Shown: positions 24,894-34,659, counted from the first letter of the stretch. The stretch: DNA of 64,000 nt from Bog-159 sp963707465 (GCA_963707465.1 CAVPQK010000024.1:1178001-1242000), one strand, 5' to 3'. Translations and numbers: made by a program. The notes: generated by a model from the sequence alone, not told the origin.

Positions 24894-26828
24894 ATGAAAC
24901 GCAAACTGATCCTTCTGCTTTGGATGTGCGGACTGCCGGCGTTGCCTTACGAGGGCATGTGGCTCTACCAACACTTTCCCACAGACGCCGTCGAGCACAA
25001 GTGTGGTTTCTCGCCAACCAGCCAGTTCCTGGACCATTTGCGGCTGTCGTCCGTGAGGATCGCCGGCGGATCGGGGGCCTTTGTATCCCCCCACGGCCTG
25101 CTGCTGACCAACCGGCACCTCGTAGCGGGCTGCATTACCGGGCAAGATAGCTTCTACGCCGCCACGGAGTCCAGCGAGACCCGCTGCGCGGGCCTGGAGG
25201 CGAGCGTCCTGATCAGAATTGACGATGTCACCACGCAGGTGAAAGCCGCCGCGCGCGAAGGCGCCACAGGCGTCAAGGCGCTGGAAGCACGCAACGCCGT
25301 AATCGCGCGGATCGAGAAGGAGTGCGCGGCCCGCTCGTCGAACACATGCTTCGTGGCTACCCTGTTTTCCGGCGGGCGCTACGATCTCTATCAGTTTCGC
25401 AAGTACACGGACGTGCGCCTGGTTTTTGCTCCGGAATATGCCATGGCCTTTTTCGGAAGAGAGCGCGACAGCCTGACGTACCTGCGCTACGGGCTGGATA
25501 TTGCGTTCCTGCGCGTCTATGAGAATGGCCAGCCGGCCGCCACGCCGGACTATCTGAAGTGGAGCATGGCCGGAGCGCAGGACGGTGAACTGGTATTTGC
25601 CGCGGGCAATCCAGCCCCTACCGCGCGCGCCACCACGGCGGCCCAACTGACCTTCTATCGCGATACGGCACTGCCGGTCGCACTGGCGCGCTGGGGGCCG
25701 CGCATAACGCAACTGACCGCGTTCGCCGCCAAAAGCGAGAACGATCGGAGGGCCGCGCAGCCGGTGTTGACGGCTTTTCTGGACCGCTACAAATCCGCCG
25801 CCGGCAAGCTCATCGGCCTGCGGGACGACCGCCTGGTATCGCGCAAGACCATCTTCGATGCGAAGATCCGGCAGGCGGTGGAGAACGACCCCAAATTAGG
25901 CAAACCAGCGGGCCTGGTGTGGGACCAGGTGGCTGCCGTATACAAGACTTGGGCTCCGTTTGAGAAGCCTTATCAACTGTTGGAAGAGTCGCCCGCGCCC
26001 GGATCGGAGTTGTTCCGGATGGCCCGCCAACTGGTGCGCGGCGAGCCAATCAAGGATCCAATCGGGCGGATTCACGAGGGTCTCGAGACCCTCCTGTTGA
26101 CCGAGTATCTCGAAGAGCTCAAGAATCTGAAAGGGAAGGAAGCGCCGGTGAAGGCCATCCTCCGCGGCCAGACACCGCAGCAGGCCGCCGAGGAGCTGGT
26201 GAAATCGACGGGGCTAAAGAACGCTGCTGGGCGGAAGCAGCTCGCCGGCTCCGACGATCCGATGATCCGGCTGGCGTCGCTGTTAGATGCGCCGGGAAAG
26301 CGGCTGCGGAAAAAACGCGAGGATCTGATTGGATCGCTCGAGACTTCGGCCGCGGAGAAGATCGCGCAATACCGCTATGCGTTGTTCGGCGACGCCGAGT
26401 ATCCGGACGCGACGTCCACGCCGCGGGTGGAGTTCGGCACCGTCAAGGGCTATACCGACCGGGCCGGCACTCCGCAGCCGGACGCTGCCACGCTGGGAGG
26501 TCTGTTTTATCGCCGTGCCAACGAAGGGCCGTACCAGGCGCCGGCACGCTGGGTGGAGAGCCAGTCGAGGTTGAACCTGGTTACCCCGCTGGACTTCGTG
26601 AGTACCTGCGATATCGGAGGCGGTGACCCTGGCAGTCCAACCGTGAACCGGGCCGGCGAACTGGTGGGTGTGACTTTCGATGGGAACCTGGAAAGCCTGC
26701 CGAATACCTATCTATATGTGGAGGAGCAGGCGCGCGCGGTGCATGTGGCCGTACAGGGAATTGTGGAAGCGCTGGAGAAGGTCTATCATGCCAAGCCCCT
26801 GCTCCACGAGCTGGAGGGCGGGCTTTAG
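24894..26828 (+). CDS. S46-family dipeptidyl-peptidase-like protein, likely catalytically altered
   Basis: The 644-residue protein has a short signal sequence (LILLLWMCGLPALPYEGMW) and the S46 layout (usual length about 680-720). GSGAFVSPHGLLLTNRHLV keeps the catalytic His (H75) and RYGLDIAFLRVYENGQP keeps the Asp (D202). The nucleophile motif, usually GGNSGSP, reads GGGDPGSP, so Pro579 stands where Ser is expected. S46 enzymes remove dipeptides from N-termini in the periplasm. With Ser lost, this copy may be inactive or a binding protein. The stop codon lies inside a hairpin repeat. Confidence 0.82.
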   Translation: MKRKLILLLWMCGLPALPYEGMWLYQHFPTDAVEHKCGFSPTSQFLDHLRLSSVRIAGGSGAFVSPHGLLLTNRHLVAGCITGQDSFYAATESSETRCAGLEASVLIRIDDVTTQVKAAAREGATGVKALEARNAVIARIEKECAARSSNTCFVATLFSGGRYDLYQFRKYTDVRLVFAPEYAMAFFGRERDSLTYLRYGLDIAFLRVYENGQPAATPDYLKWSMAGAQDGELVFAAGNPAPTARATTAAQLTFYRDTALPVALARWGPRITQLTAFAAKSENDRRAAQPVLTAFLDRYKSAAGKLIGLRDDRLVSRKTIFDAKIRQAVENDPKLGKPAGLVWDQVAAVYKTWAPFEKPYQLLEESPAPGSELFRMARQLVRGEPIKDPIGRIHEGLETLLLTEYLEELKNLKGKEAPVKAILRGQTPQQAAEELVKSTGLKNAAGRKQLAGSDDPMIRLASLLDAPGKRLRKKREDLIGSLETSAAEKIAQYRYALFGDAEYPDATSTPRVEFGTVKGYTDRAGTPQPDAATLGGLFYRRANEGPYQAPARWVESQSRLNLVTPLDFVSTCDIGGGDPGSPTVNRAGELVGVTFDGNLESLPNTYLYVEEQARAVHVAVQGIVEALEKVYHAKPLLHELEGGL

Positions 26829-26850
26829 CCCGCGCGGGGCTTCAGCCCCG
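26818..26850. repeat. Twin hairpin element between convergent genes
   Basis: Two perfect 7-bp hairpins with 2-base loops follow one another: GCGGGCT/AGCCCGC (26818-26833) and CGGGGCT/AGCCCCG (26835-26850). The TAG stop of the S46 gene is at the first loop. It probably serves as a bidirectional terminator or mRNA-stabilising element. Confidence 0.7.
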
Positions 26851-26864
26851 CTTGCAGTGCGTGA

Positions 26865-28961
26865 CTATATCACCACCAGTGGCGCACGCGGAAACGCAAA
26901 CTTCCGCCCCAACTGGTCAATCACATCGATCTGACAGATATAACGTCCCGGGGCCAGATCCTTGAGCGGAAGCTGAATCTGTACCGGCACGGCTCCGGGG
27001 CGCGTAGCAGCCAGGTGGGTGGCATCGACCGGCCCCACCTCGAACGCCTTCACGCCCTTTCTGTTGAACAAGCTCATGCGCACTTTCAAGCGGCAGGACT
27101 GCGCATCCGCGGGCTCGGGTTGCGCGTCGTAAACATCGAATGTCACATAGAGATTCTGGTTGCGCCGGAAAACGCGCGTGATATTGGGCACCACCTTCTC
27201 ATCGCCCACGATCAGCGGATTGGCCAGGCGTTCTTTAGCGGTGATCTTTTCGGCCGCGCCCACGGCAGCTTTCAAAGGCTCGCGCTGGCTGCTCCACACG
27301 ATGGAGCTGAGCTTCAGACCGGTCGTATCCGCGCTCAAATCCGGGATGGTGAAGCGCATATCGAAGGTGCCCAGCTTGCCCGTCACGTTTTCGCGCACCA
27401 CGAACTTCAGGCGGTATCTGCCGGGTTCCAGCGTGAACCCGGCATCGTATTGGAAGCTCTTTTGGACGGCCTTGGCGGCGTTATCCTTATCCAGCTTGAT
27501 GGTAATGTTATCGCGCACATTTCCGGCCACGGCATGCTGCTCGTCCTGAATCTGGCCGGCAAAGTCGAACTGGGTCACGCTGGCGCCGCCCTTGGCCGCC
27601 AACGCCACCACCGAGCCGGGAATCTTGATCGAAACCGGAACGAAGTAACTGGTAGGCGCCACCCGGAAATAGTTGACCTGCAGCGCCAGTGGCAGATCGG
27701 TCGCCGGATCGCCCGCGGAGAGCGCTTCTTTCAACTGCTGTTCCTTTTCCTGGCCGTTCAGCTTGCCCCAGACCTTCGATGCGTAATAGCCCTTGCGATG
27801 CTCCAGCTTCGCCGACATAGGATTGGTCAGCTTCACCGTAATCTTGCGGTACTTGCCGTCCTGGGCCGAGTTAGTGGTGTAGTAACCCAGCAGATAGTAA
27901 CTGCGCATCTGCTGCTGGGCTTGTACGATGCCGGCGGTAATGTCATTACTATCGAAGAAAGCCTTGCCGCCGGTATCGGCCGCCAAGGTGTAGAGCGTCT
28001 CCTGCGAGTCGTTGATAGTAGCTCTCTGCTGATTGTAGACCGACCCATTGTAAATGCCGGTTCCACGCGACGCGGCGTGGCTGGCGTCGCCGCCGGGAGG
28101 GTCCGCCATCAGCCCGCGGGCATCGATCGGATAGATCGCCAGATTCGCCTTCACCGCCGCATTGATGGTCGCTTCCAGTTGCGCCTGGTTATCGATTCCG
28201 GTCTTGTTCACGCCGCCCGAGAAATAAAGGAGCGCCTTCTTTTCCGGCAGCGGCGCCAGCATGCGGGCGGCTTCTTCGATGGCGGCCAGTTTCTGGTCGG
28301 TATTGAAGATATTGAATTCGGTCTCGTCGGCGACGAAGGCCGCGCCGGTGTCTTCACCGTTGGTGTCGCTGGTATCCGCCAGGCCGGCCAGTTCGCTCAT
28401 CTCGCCGATAGGCAGAGCTTTCAGGATGCCGTTGATCACATCGCGGTCGGCGGTGAAGTCTGTGAGCACCTGAATCTGGCTGGTATAGAGCAGGATGGCC
28501 ACCAGGTCATCCTTGGTGATATGTTTGGCGGCGTAATCGAGCGCCGCTTCTTGTGCGCGCAACTGTTCGGGGATGCCCATTGACGAAAAATCCAGGTAAA
28601 AGACCATCAGCCGCTTGTCGTGATACTGCACCTGGCCGGGCTTTTCCGCGGTGATGGCGGTCTTGGGAGCTTCCGGGAGCTTGAGTTGGTCGGCGAGAGC
28701 TAACTTGGGCGGTGGTTCGGGCTCCTCACTGAGTTTTTGAAATTCAAAGACGGCGATTTTTTGCGGCCTGCCATCTTCGAACACCGCAAAATCGGCCGGT
28801 TTGAGGCCATCGATAGGCCGGCCGGATTTATCCTGCACAGTCACATCGACGATCACTAAGTTGCTATTCGAGGTAAAGGTCGGCTGGGGCTGCGGGGGCT
28901 GCTGCCCGGAGGCCGCAAGCGCCAGCCAGGCGGCCAAAGCGATGATGGCGAACGTCCGCAT
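26865..28961 (-). CDS. VWFA-related acidobacterial secreted protein
   Basis: The ATG at 28961 gives a 698-residue protein with a signal peptide (FAIIALAAWLALAASGQQ). It contains the acidobacterial VWFA-related pattern (TIGR03436 type): NLVIVDVTVQDKSGRPIDGL, PADFAVFEDGRPQKIAVFEF, LMVFYLDFSSMGIPEQ, ALLYFSGGVNKTGID and LAADTGGKAFFDSNDI, then SYYLLGYY. The C-terminal third is beta-rich. It lies 11 bases downstream of the TonB receptor gene, in the same direction, so it is probably co-transcribed. Role: surface adhesion or a partner of the receptor, by inference. Confidence 0.88.
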   Translation of the reverse strand: MRTFAIIALAAWLALAASGQQPPQPQPTFTSNSNLVIVDVTVQDKSGRPIDGLKPADFAVFEDGRPQKIAVFEFQKLSEEPEPPPKLALADQLKLPEAPKTAITAEKPGQVQYHDKRLMVFYLDFSSMGIPEQLRAQEAALDYAAKHITKDDLVAILLYTSQIQVLTDFTADRDVINGILKALPIGEMSELAGLADTSDTNGEDTGAAFVADETEFNIFNTDQKLAAIEEAARMLAPLPEKKALLYFSGGVNKTGIDNQAQLEATINAAVKANLAIYPIDARGLMADPPGGDASHAASRGTGIYNGSVYNQQRATINDSQETLYTLAADTGGKAFFDSNDITAGIVQAQQQMRSYYLLGYYTTNSAQDGKYRKITVKLTNPMSAKLEHRKGYYASKVWGKLNGQEKEQQLKEALSAGDPATDLPLALQVNYFRVAPTSYFVPVSIKIPGSVVALAAKGGASVTQFDFAGQIQDEQHAVAGNVRDNITIKLDKDNAAKAVQKSFQYDAGFTLEPGRYRLKFVVRENVTGKLGTFDMRFTIPDLSADTTGLKLSSIVWSSQREPLKAAVGAAEKITAKERLANPLIVGDEKVVPNITRVFRRNQNLYVTFDVYDAQPEPADAQSCRLKVRMSLFNRKGVKAFEVGPVDATHLAATRPGAVPVQIQLPLKDLAPGRYICQIDVIDQLGRKFAFPRAPLVVI

Positions 28962-28972
28962 AAGCAATCGTC

Positions 28973-31900
28973 TCAGAAGCTGAACCGCAGAAGTAACTGC
29001 ACCGTTCGCGTAGCCGTAGCCGCCGTGGGCAGCCCGTAAGTGGCCGAATTAACGGTCGTGCCGAAACTGGTGATCGCCACGTGGTTGAGCGCGTTGGTTG
29101 CGCTGAGCCGTAACTGCAGTTGACGCCGCGTGTCGCCGAAGCGAAAGGCGCGGTTCAATGCGGAATTGAAGGAAATCCGGAACGGTCCCGTAATCGTGTC
29201 TCTGCCGGCGTCGCCGAACTCGCCGGGCGGAGGCGTGGTGAACGCCGCCAGATTGAAAAAGGGGTAACCGGCGGCGGAAATGGGCAGCCCGGTGGCTTCG
29301 GCGCGCGTGCTCCCGGAACCTGCCAGCCCGGCCGTGTTGGACAAATTTCCAGAGACCAGCGCGGTCAGTGGCATGCCGGAGGCGGCCGTGAAGGTCCCAT
29401 TCAGCGTCCAGCCGGCCAAAGTCCGGGTAGCCCAGCCTGCATTGCGCAACAAACCATGAACGCCTACCGGCGAAGAGAGCAGGAAGGTCGTTTGCAGGTT
29501 ATTGCGCTGGTCGAAACTCGAAAGGCCGCGCTCGAGATTCAGATTGTCGATGAACTGCACCACGGTGCCCCCGGGTCCGCTGAAGCTCGATGCATCGTCA
29601 ATGGATTTGGAGCGCGTATAGAGCACCGCCCACGAGACGCCCCGCGCAAACCGGCGGGTGAAGCGCACCTGTCCGGCATTGAAGGTCGAATCGGCCTGCG
29701 AGGTCTCGTAAGTGAAGCTGGTGGCGTAGGGAATCTGCAATTCTTCCTGGGCGTTCAGCAGCGAGGTTCCGGGGAGCGGCCGATTAGGTTGCTCCGCCAC
29801 GGGCAGGTCCGTACCCTTCGTGCCGATGTATTCCAGCTCCAGCAGAAAGCCGTGCGGGAGGGAATGCTGGACCGCGAAACTCCAGGTTTGCGCGTAAGCC
29901 AGCTTGAAGTTAGGATCCACGGCAAAGGTATTGGGGATGGTCTGCGAAGGTATGATCGGGAAACCGCTCTCGAGTGTCAGTGGAACGGCCGAACTGGTTG
30001 TAAGCGAGAGATTCGCCGAATAGGGTGGCTGGGTGGCCAGATAAGTCCCCAGCTGCGAGTAAGCGGAGGGGCTGTAGAAGATACTATACCCGGCCCGGAT
30101 GACGGTGGAGTCTTTCGCCGAAGGCCGCCAGGCAATGCCCAGCCTGGGTGAGAACGCATGCGTATCGGGCTTGATCAGACTGCTGGGCAGTCCCGCGGCG
30201 CCAGGTGTCACTACGGATACGCCAGTGAACCCAGGGCTGACGAGTAAGTCCGCCAGGTGGCCGTTTAGCTCCGTGTAAGGGGCGAAGTATTCGTAGCGGA
30301 GACCCAGGTTAATCGACAGGCCGCGGCTGGGGCGCCAGTCATCCCGCACATACCAGCCGGTGGCCCAGCTCCGCAGATTATAATTGGCGTCGCCGTATTG
30401 CAGGGAAGTGGATTGGGGCAGGCCCAGCAGAAAGTCGGCAAAATCAAATCCCGTGCCCGATACGGGTTCGCCTTGGGAGTTCAACTGGCTGGTAAGCAGG
30501 CCGCTGAACGTAAACGACCCGCGCGCGTTCTGATAATTCAGGCTATCGACGTCCGTCCGCCGATAAAGGAACCCGATGCCCAGGTTATGGCGTCTGTGCA
30601 GAACATAGGTGAGAGTGTCGGTAAAGTTGGACGTTTGGTTGTGGGTCATGGCCGGCGCGGAATCGGACAGCCCGCCTAAGTTAGTAAAAGAAAGGTTCGG
30701 CGGGCCGTAATTCAGGGGATTCTGCAGAGTGCCGGTTATGCCCAGGTTGCCCTCTATGTTTTCCGTATCGGCAAAGTAAGGGTTTGTCCGGTTGGTGTTC
30801 CGGCTGAAGGTGAAATTGGCGCTATTGTTGAAGCGCGGCGCAAAGCTATGGCTCCAGCCGGCCGAGGCGCTCACGCCATAACCGCTGGTGGAATCCTCAA
30901 AACCGAAGAGCTGCTCAGTCTTCGAGTCGCGGTTCTGAAACTGAACGTTATAATTCAGGCGGTCCTTATTGGAAACCGGCATGTTCAGCCGCAGTCCCAC
31001 ATTGTTGCTGTTGTTGGGAGTAGAAGTAACGATGGCGTAGTTCTCGACTAAGCCGGTGTAAGTGGGCAGCGGGAAGTAAGGCAGCAATCCAGCCGAAGCC
31101 GTGGCGATTCGCGAGGCGGGTATCATATCGCCCGGGAACGGCGAATGCGTGCCCGCGGTGGCTGGATCGAAGACCATAACAGGCGCGTTGTTCACCATCG
31201 TCTGCGAGAAATCGCCGCTGCGTTCCGCCAGGGTCGGGAGCGACGATTGCTGGCTATACGGATTTCGGCTCTGCGTGCCCTGGTAAGTCAGGTAGAAGGA
31301 GGCGCGCGGGTAATGCAGAATCTTGGGAATGTTGAGTGGGCCGCCCACGTTCAGGCCAAAGCTGCCGATGGCGTAGGAGGGCTTCGGCTCGGCACGGCCG
31401 TTGAGCGAATAAGGAGCGGCATCCAGGGCGGAGTTTTCCAGCCGCATGAATACCGAACCGGTGTAGGTCGGCTGGGTGCGCCGCCGGTTGCCGAAGCTGG
31501 CGTATTGGCCGTTGTAGGGGCCGCGCCGGTTGTTGTTGCGATTGGCGCCGCCGCCACCGCCGCCAAATCCGCGTCCGCCGCCGCCACCCCTGCCGCCGAA
31601 GCCTCCGTTGATGCCGCTGGCTCCGAAACCGCCCAAGCCGAGCGTATCGCTGCCTGGCGCGCTCATCCCCGGCGGAAGGCCCAACGTCTGGCTGTTGCCC
31701 GGCCCGCCGCCAAGAGATCCTCCATTGGCGCCACCGCCGCCAGCCATGCGCTCGCGCCTGGCCTCGTCATCGCTCGACTGCGCCAGACCGCCGCTGGTGC
31801 TGCCGTTCACCAGCAAGGAATCCTGCGCCTCGGCGCTCAAACCGGCGCTTAGATCCGCGGACGCCGCATTGGCGGCTGCATCGGCCAGCGCCTGTTGACC

Positions 31901-32326
31901 ATCGTCGGTGGCCTTGACCTGGGCGTTCTGAAACCCTGGGCCGGGCGGGGGATTTGGCCCGCCGCGCGGTCCCGTGCGAGGCCGCCGCGCGCCGGACGAT
32001 TGGGCGGGCGCCTGCCCGATGCGCGGCATCTCCAGAGTCCAGTGTCTGGTGGCCGGCTCGTTGCCGATGGTAACCTGCTCGTCGACGGCCGTAAATCCGA
32101 ACATTTCGACGTGGATATTCCACACGCCGGGCGCCAGATCCAATGTGTAACGGCCGGCATCGTCGGTGTATGCCACCAGCTTCACACTCCCCTGGCTGGC
32201 GGTGACCGTGGCCCCGGGAACCAACTGGTCGGCGGCCCGAACCGAGCCTGTGAACTGTGTCGCAGACAGCAGGCGAGGTCCCAGCATGACCGCGAAACAC
32301 AGGGCTGGTATGGTCAAACCTCGCAT
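28973..32326 (-). CDS. TonB-dependent receptor with N-terminal carboxypeptidase-regulatory domain
   Basis: The 1117-residue protein has a signal peptide (LTIPALCFAVMLGPRLLSA) and a CarboxypepD_reg/Cna-B domain (residues about 24-100; GATVTASQGSVKLVAYTDDA, GRYTLDLAPGVWNIHVEMFG). A long low-complexity linker rich in Gly, Asn and Pro (about 105-290) follows, then the outer-membrane barrel ending in LLLRFSF with a terminal Phe. This is the standard acidobacterial receptor for large substrates, often oligosaccharides. ATG 32326 is used; TTG 32338 is in frame. The linker, with a GGGGGRGFGGGGGG core, is unusually long. Confidence 0.88.
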   Translation of the reverse strand: MRGLTIPALCFAVMLGPRLLSATQFTGSVRAADQLVPGATVTASQGSVKLVAYTDDAGRYTLDLAPGVWNIHVEMFGFTAVDEQVTIGNEPATRHWTLEMPRIGQAPAQSSGARRPRTGPRGGPNPPPGPGFQNAQVKATDDGQQALADAAANAASADLSAGLSAEAQDSLLVNGSTSGGLAQSSDDEARRERMAGGGGANGGSLGGGPGNSQTLGLPPGMSAPGSDTLGLGGFGASGINGGFGGRGGGGGRGFGGGGGGANRNNNRRGPYNGQYASFGNRRRTQPTYTGSVFMRLENSALDAAPYSLNGRAEPKPSYAIGSFGLNVGGPLNIPKILHYPRASFYLTYQGTQSRNPYSQQSSLPTLAERSGDFSQTMVNNAPVMVFDPATAGTHSPFPGDMIPASRIATASAGLLPYFPLPTYTGLVENYAIVTSTPNNSNNVGLRLNMPVSNKDRLNYNVQFQNRDSKTEQLFGFEDSTSGYGVSASAGWSHSFAPRFNNSANFTFSRNTNRTNPYFADTENIEGNLGITGTLQNPLNYGPPNLSFTNLGGLSDSAPAMTHNQTSNFTDTLTYVLHRRHNLGIGFLYRRTDVDSLNYQNARGSFTFSGLLTSQLNSQGEPVSGTGFDFADFLLGLPQSTSLQYGDANYNLRSWATGWYVRDDWRPSRGLSINLGLRYEYFAPYTELNGHLADLLVSPGFTGVSVVTPGAAGLPSSLIKPDTHAFSPRLGIAWRPSAKDSTVIRAGYSIFYSPSAYSQLGTYLATQPPYSANLSLTTSSAVPLTLESGFPIIPSQTIPNTFAVDPNFKLAYAQTWSFAVQHSLPHGFLLELEYIGTKGTDLPVAEQPNRPLPGTSLLNAQEELQIPYATSFTYETSQADSTFNAGQVRFTRRFARGVSWAVLYTRSKSIDDASSFSGPGGTVVQFIDNLNLERGLSSFDQRNNLQTTFLLSSPVGVHGLLRNAGWATRTLAGWTLNGTFTAASGMPLTALVSGNLSNTAGLAGSGSTRAEATGLPISAAGYPFFNLAAFTTPPPGEFGDAGRDTITGPFRISFNSALNRAFRFGDTRRQLQLRLSATNALNHVAITSFGTTVNSATYGLPTAATATRTVQLLLRFSF

Positions 32327-32384
32327 GGCGCACCGCAACTCTTACCGGGCGCTCGCCAGCGTGAACGGGTTACAGCCTCCTGGC

Positions 32385-33821
32385 CTACTCCAGCCTTCCG
32401 CCCGCCCACATTATGGCACGGTGCACCAGTTCCTGATAATCCGGATTCTGCTGGGCGAAGCGATCGTGTCCAAGCTGGATATACACCACGCGCGACTTGT
32501 CATAAGGACCGACCCACGCCACCGGGCCATCGCTCGTTGGATTGCTGGTTTCCAGCAGCACGTGCGCTTGCGGCGAGATCCACATCCCGTGATAGGTCTC
32601 ATCGCGCAAGTGCAGCGGAGCCAGCCCGCGCGTAATAGGGTGACTCCCTATCGCCCGGACGAACACATCTTCGCCGTGTATATAAGTGGATGCCGGCCGG
32701 CCCGCTTCCGGCTTCAACAGATACTTCCCGCCCACCACCTGCTCGCTCCACCAGGGCCACGAACCGAAGTCCGCGATGGCATGATGCAAGACAACCATGC
32801 CGCGCCCCGCCTCCAGGAACGCCCTCAGGTTGTCGCGCTTCTCATCGCTGATTTCGGAAATCAGGTCATAGAGCACCAGCACGTCCGTCTCTTTCCGCAG
32901 ATCGTGCGTGTAGGCGTCGGGATGTCCGGTCATGGTCACTTCCAGATCCGGCCGATGCACGAAGAGTTCGTAGAACTCGGGGTCGAAAGGATGTCCCCCG
33001 GTGACCACTGTGACGCGCAGGGGATGCGCCCCGCGGCTCACGGGAAGCTCGGGCGGCAGTGTCACGTCGCCGGTGACGGCCCACTCGGCGCCGCGCACGA
33101 AAGTGATCGCGAAGCCCGGTTCCTGCATGGCCGGCACCTCATGTCCCAGCGCCGTATAGAAGACGCGGCCCTTTCCGTAGTTCACGGTCAGCAGGACCGG
33201 CTCATCGTTCCCCGTGCCGCCATTGGCAGGATCGTCGTAGGCGGTGGCGATCGGGTGGGCCGCCGGCAGAAAGCGCATCCCATGGTAGAGTTCGTCCAGC
33301 GTCTGGAAGCTGCTCAGGCCTTGCGCGATGGGGTGGCTCGGATCGGCCAACTTCACCGTGAAGAGGTGGCGCGGCGCATGAAAACTGCGCGGCGGGTCGC
33401 CCGCCCAGGTGCCTCCCAGCATGTTCGCCCACTCGATCCAGGGCGGTTCGGTGCGCCCCGTGCGGATGTGGCCGGGACCCAGAATGTCCAGTCCGCTGAA
33501 CGCGTAGCTTGAGCCGTGGACGGCCACCAGCCCCTTGCCTGAAAGCACGAAATCGGCGACGGCCTGCTCGGTGGCATTGCCCCAACGCGGCCCCTGGTAA
33601 TCGACCACGATCAAATCGTAGTGGGCCAGCGTCGCGGCTGTCACTCCGGCGGGTTCTTCTTCCACCCGAACCTCGAACCGTCCGCAGCCGGCCAGCAGAC
33701 TTTGAAGGTAAGGCGTAGTCGTGCGCCAGTCATGGTTGTTCTGCCCGGAGAAAATGAGCGTGCGGACCGGCGCCGCATGTACCGCGACAGCCGCCAGCAC
33801 CAGCGCCGCCAGGCTACGCAT
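32385..33821 (-). CDS. Secreted protein with two tandem ThuA-like domains
   Basis: A signal peptide (MRSLAALVLAAVAVHAAP) is followed by two copies of the ThuA trehalose-utilisation/amidotransferase-like fold. Copy 1 (about 19-245) has LIFSGQNNHDWRTTTPYLQS, KGLVAVHGSSYAFSG and DELYHGMRFLP. Copy 2 (about 255-475) has VTVVTGGHPFDPEFYELFVH, RGMVVLHHAIADFGSWPWW and DETYHGMWISP. ThuA proteins occur in sugar-catabolic clusters; their reaction is not settled. Its start overlaps the stop of the isomerase gene by 8 bases. Confidence 0.87.
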   Translation of the reverse strand: MRSLAALVLAAVAVHAAPVRTLIFSGQNNHDWRTTTPYLQSLLAGCGRFEVRVEEEPAGVTAATLAHYDLIVVDYQGPRWGNATEQAVADFVLSGKGLVAVHGSSYAFSGLDILGPGHIRTGRTEPPWIEWANMLGGTWAGDPPRSFHAPRHLFTVKLADPSHPIAQGLSSFQTLDELYHGMRFLPAAHPIATAYDDPANGGTGNDEPVLLTVNYGKGRVFYTALGHEVPAMQEPGFAITFVRGAEWAVTGDVTLPPELPVSRGAHPLRVTVVTGGHPFDPEFYELFVHRPDLEVTMTGHPDAYTHDLRKETDVLVLYDLISEISDEKRDNLRAFLEAGRGMVVLHHAIADFGSWPWWSEQVVGGKYLLKPEAGRPASTYIHGEDVFVRAIGSHPITRGLAPLHLRDETYHGMWISPQAHVLLETSNPTSDGPVAWVGPYDKSRVVYIQLGHDRFAQQNPDYQELVHRAIMWAGGRLE

Positions 33822-34659
33822 GAACGACCTCCGCCGGTTGCAGCAGCGCCTGCAAATACAGCAGGCTGGCCCGCGCCTGTTCGGATGTGCCGCACTCGCA
33901 GCTCAGCACGCCATGCCAATCGGCCTCCTGCAAAATAGCGATCACTCTTCCCCAATCGATCACGCCCTCTCCGCATGCGCAGCCCACCGGCGTGCCGGTC
34001 ACCTTGCCTCGTTCAGCCGCGGCGTGGGTGAACGCGATGTCCTTGGCGTGTACATGTATCAGGCGGTCGCGCACGGCGCGCAGCCCTTCGTAAGGGTCCT
34101 CGCCTGCCAGGAACGCGTTGCCGGTGTCGTAGTTGAATTTCAACAACGGCGAGTCGACCAGAGCGCCGATGCGGCAGAGACCGGCGGTCGTGCGGGAGAT
34201 GCTCTGGTGCGGTTCAATCCCGATGTAGATGCCGTACTGCCGGGCCGTGCGTAGCGCGGCCGTCAGCGTGTAGCGCATCACCGGCCAGATGTCTTCGTCG
34301 CTCAGCCACGCTGGCCGGATGCCTTCGTCGGTGTTGACCACCGGAGCGCCGATGGCCGCCGCGAAGCGGATGGCCTTCTGCAGGTAGGGGACGCTGATCT
34401 CCGGCCGCATCAGCGGGCAATGCGCGCTCAGGCCCGACGCCTCGAGTCCGTTTTCCGCCAGAAGCGCCTTGATTTCCAGGGGCTCGTCGTCGAGCGAAAC
34501 GGAATGGAAGTAGCCCGCCTCGCTCAACAGCTCGCGGCCGTTGTGGACCATCGGCTCCGCGTAGCGGAAACCGAGTTCCGCGGCGCGCCGCAATCCCGCG
34601 GCGAACGACAGGTCCTCGTGACGCACGAATTCCATGTTCACGCCAATCGAAATAGACAT
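33814..34659 (-). CDS. Sugar phosphate isomerase/epimerase (xylose-isomerase-like TIM barrel)
   Basis: The 281-residue protein has the AP-endonuclease-2/xylose isomerase-like barrel: ISIGVNMEFVRHEDLSFAAG, LEASGLSAHCPLMRPEISV, YIGIEPHQSISRTTAGLCRI with a metal-binding Glu, LKFNYDTGNAFLAGEDP with Asp, VHAKDIAFTH with His, and a final Glu/Cys-rich VLSCECGTSEQ. The family isomerises or epimerises sugars, inositols or hydroxypyruvate-like compounds. It lies between a Gfo/Idh oxidoreductase (22 bases upstream) and ThuA (8-base overlap), which is a typical sugar-oxidation unit. The substrate cannot be told. Confidence 0.85.
   Translation of the reverse strand: MSISIGVNMEFVRHEDLSFAAGLRRAAELGFRYAEPMVHNGRELLSEAGYFHSVSLDDEPLEIKALLAENGLEASGLSAHCPLMRPEISVPYLQKAIRFAAAIGAPVVNTDEGIRPAWLSDEDIWPVMRYTLTAALRTARQYGIYIGIEPHQSISRTTAGLCRIGALVDSPLLKFNYDTGNAFLAGEDPYEGLRAVRDRLIHVHAKDIAFTHAAAERGKVTGTPVGCACGEGVIDWGRVIAILQEADWHGVLSCECGTSEQARASLLYLQALLQPAEVVHA

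Noticed and set aside
27015..28583. A 522-codon plus-strand frame opposite the VWFA gene
   Set aside because: It is a shadow of the VWFA frame; no signal peptide or known motif.
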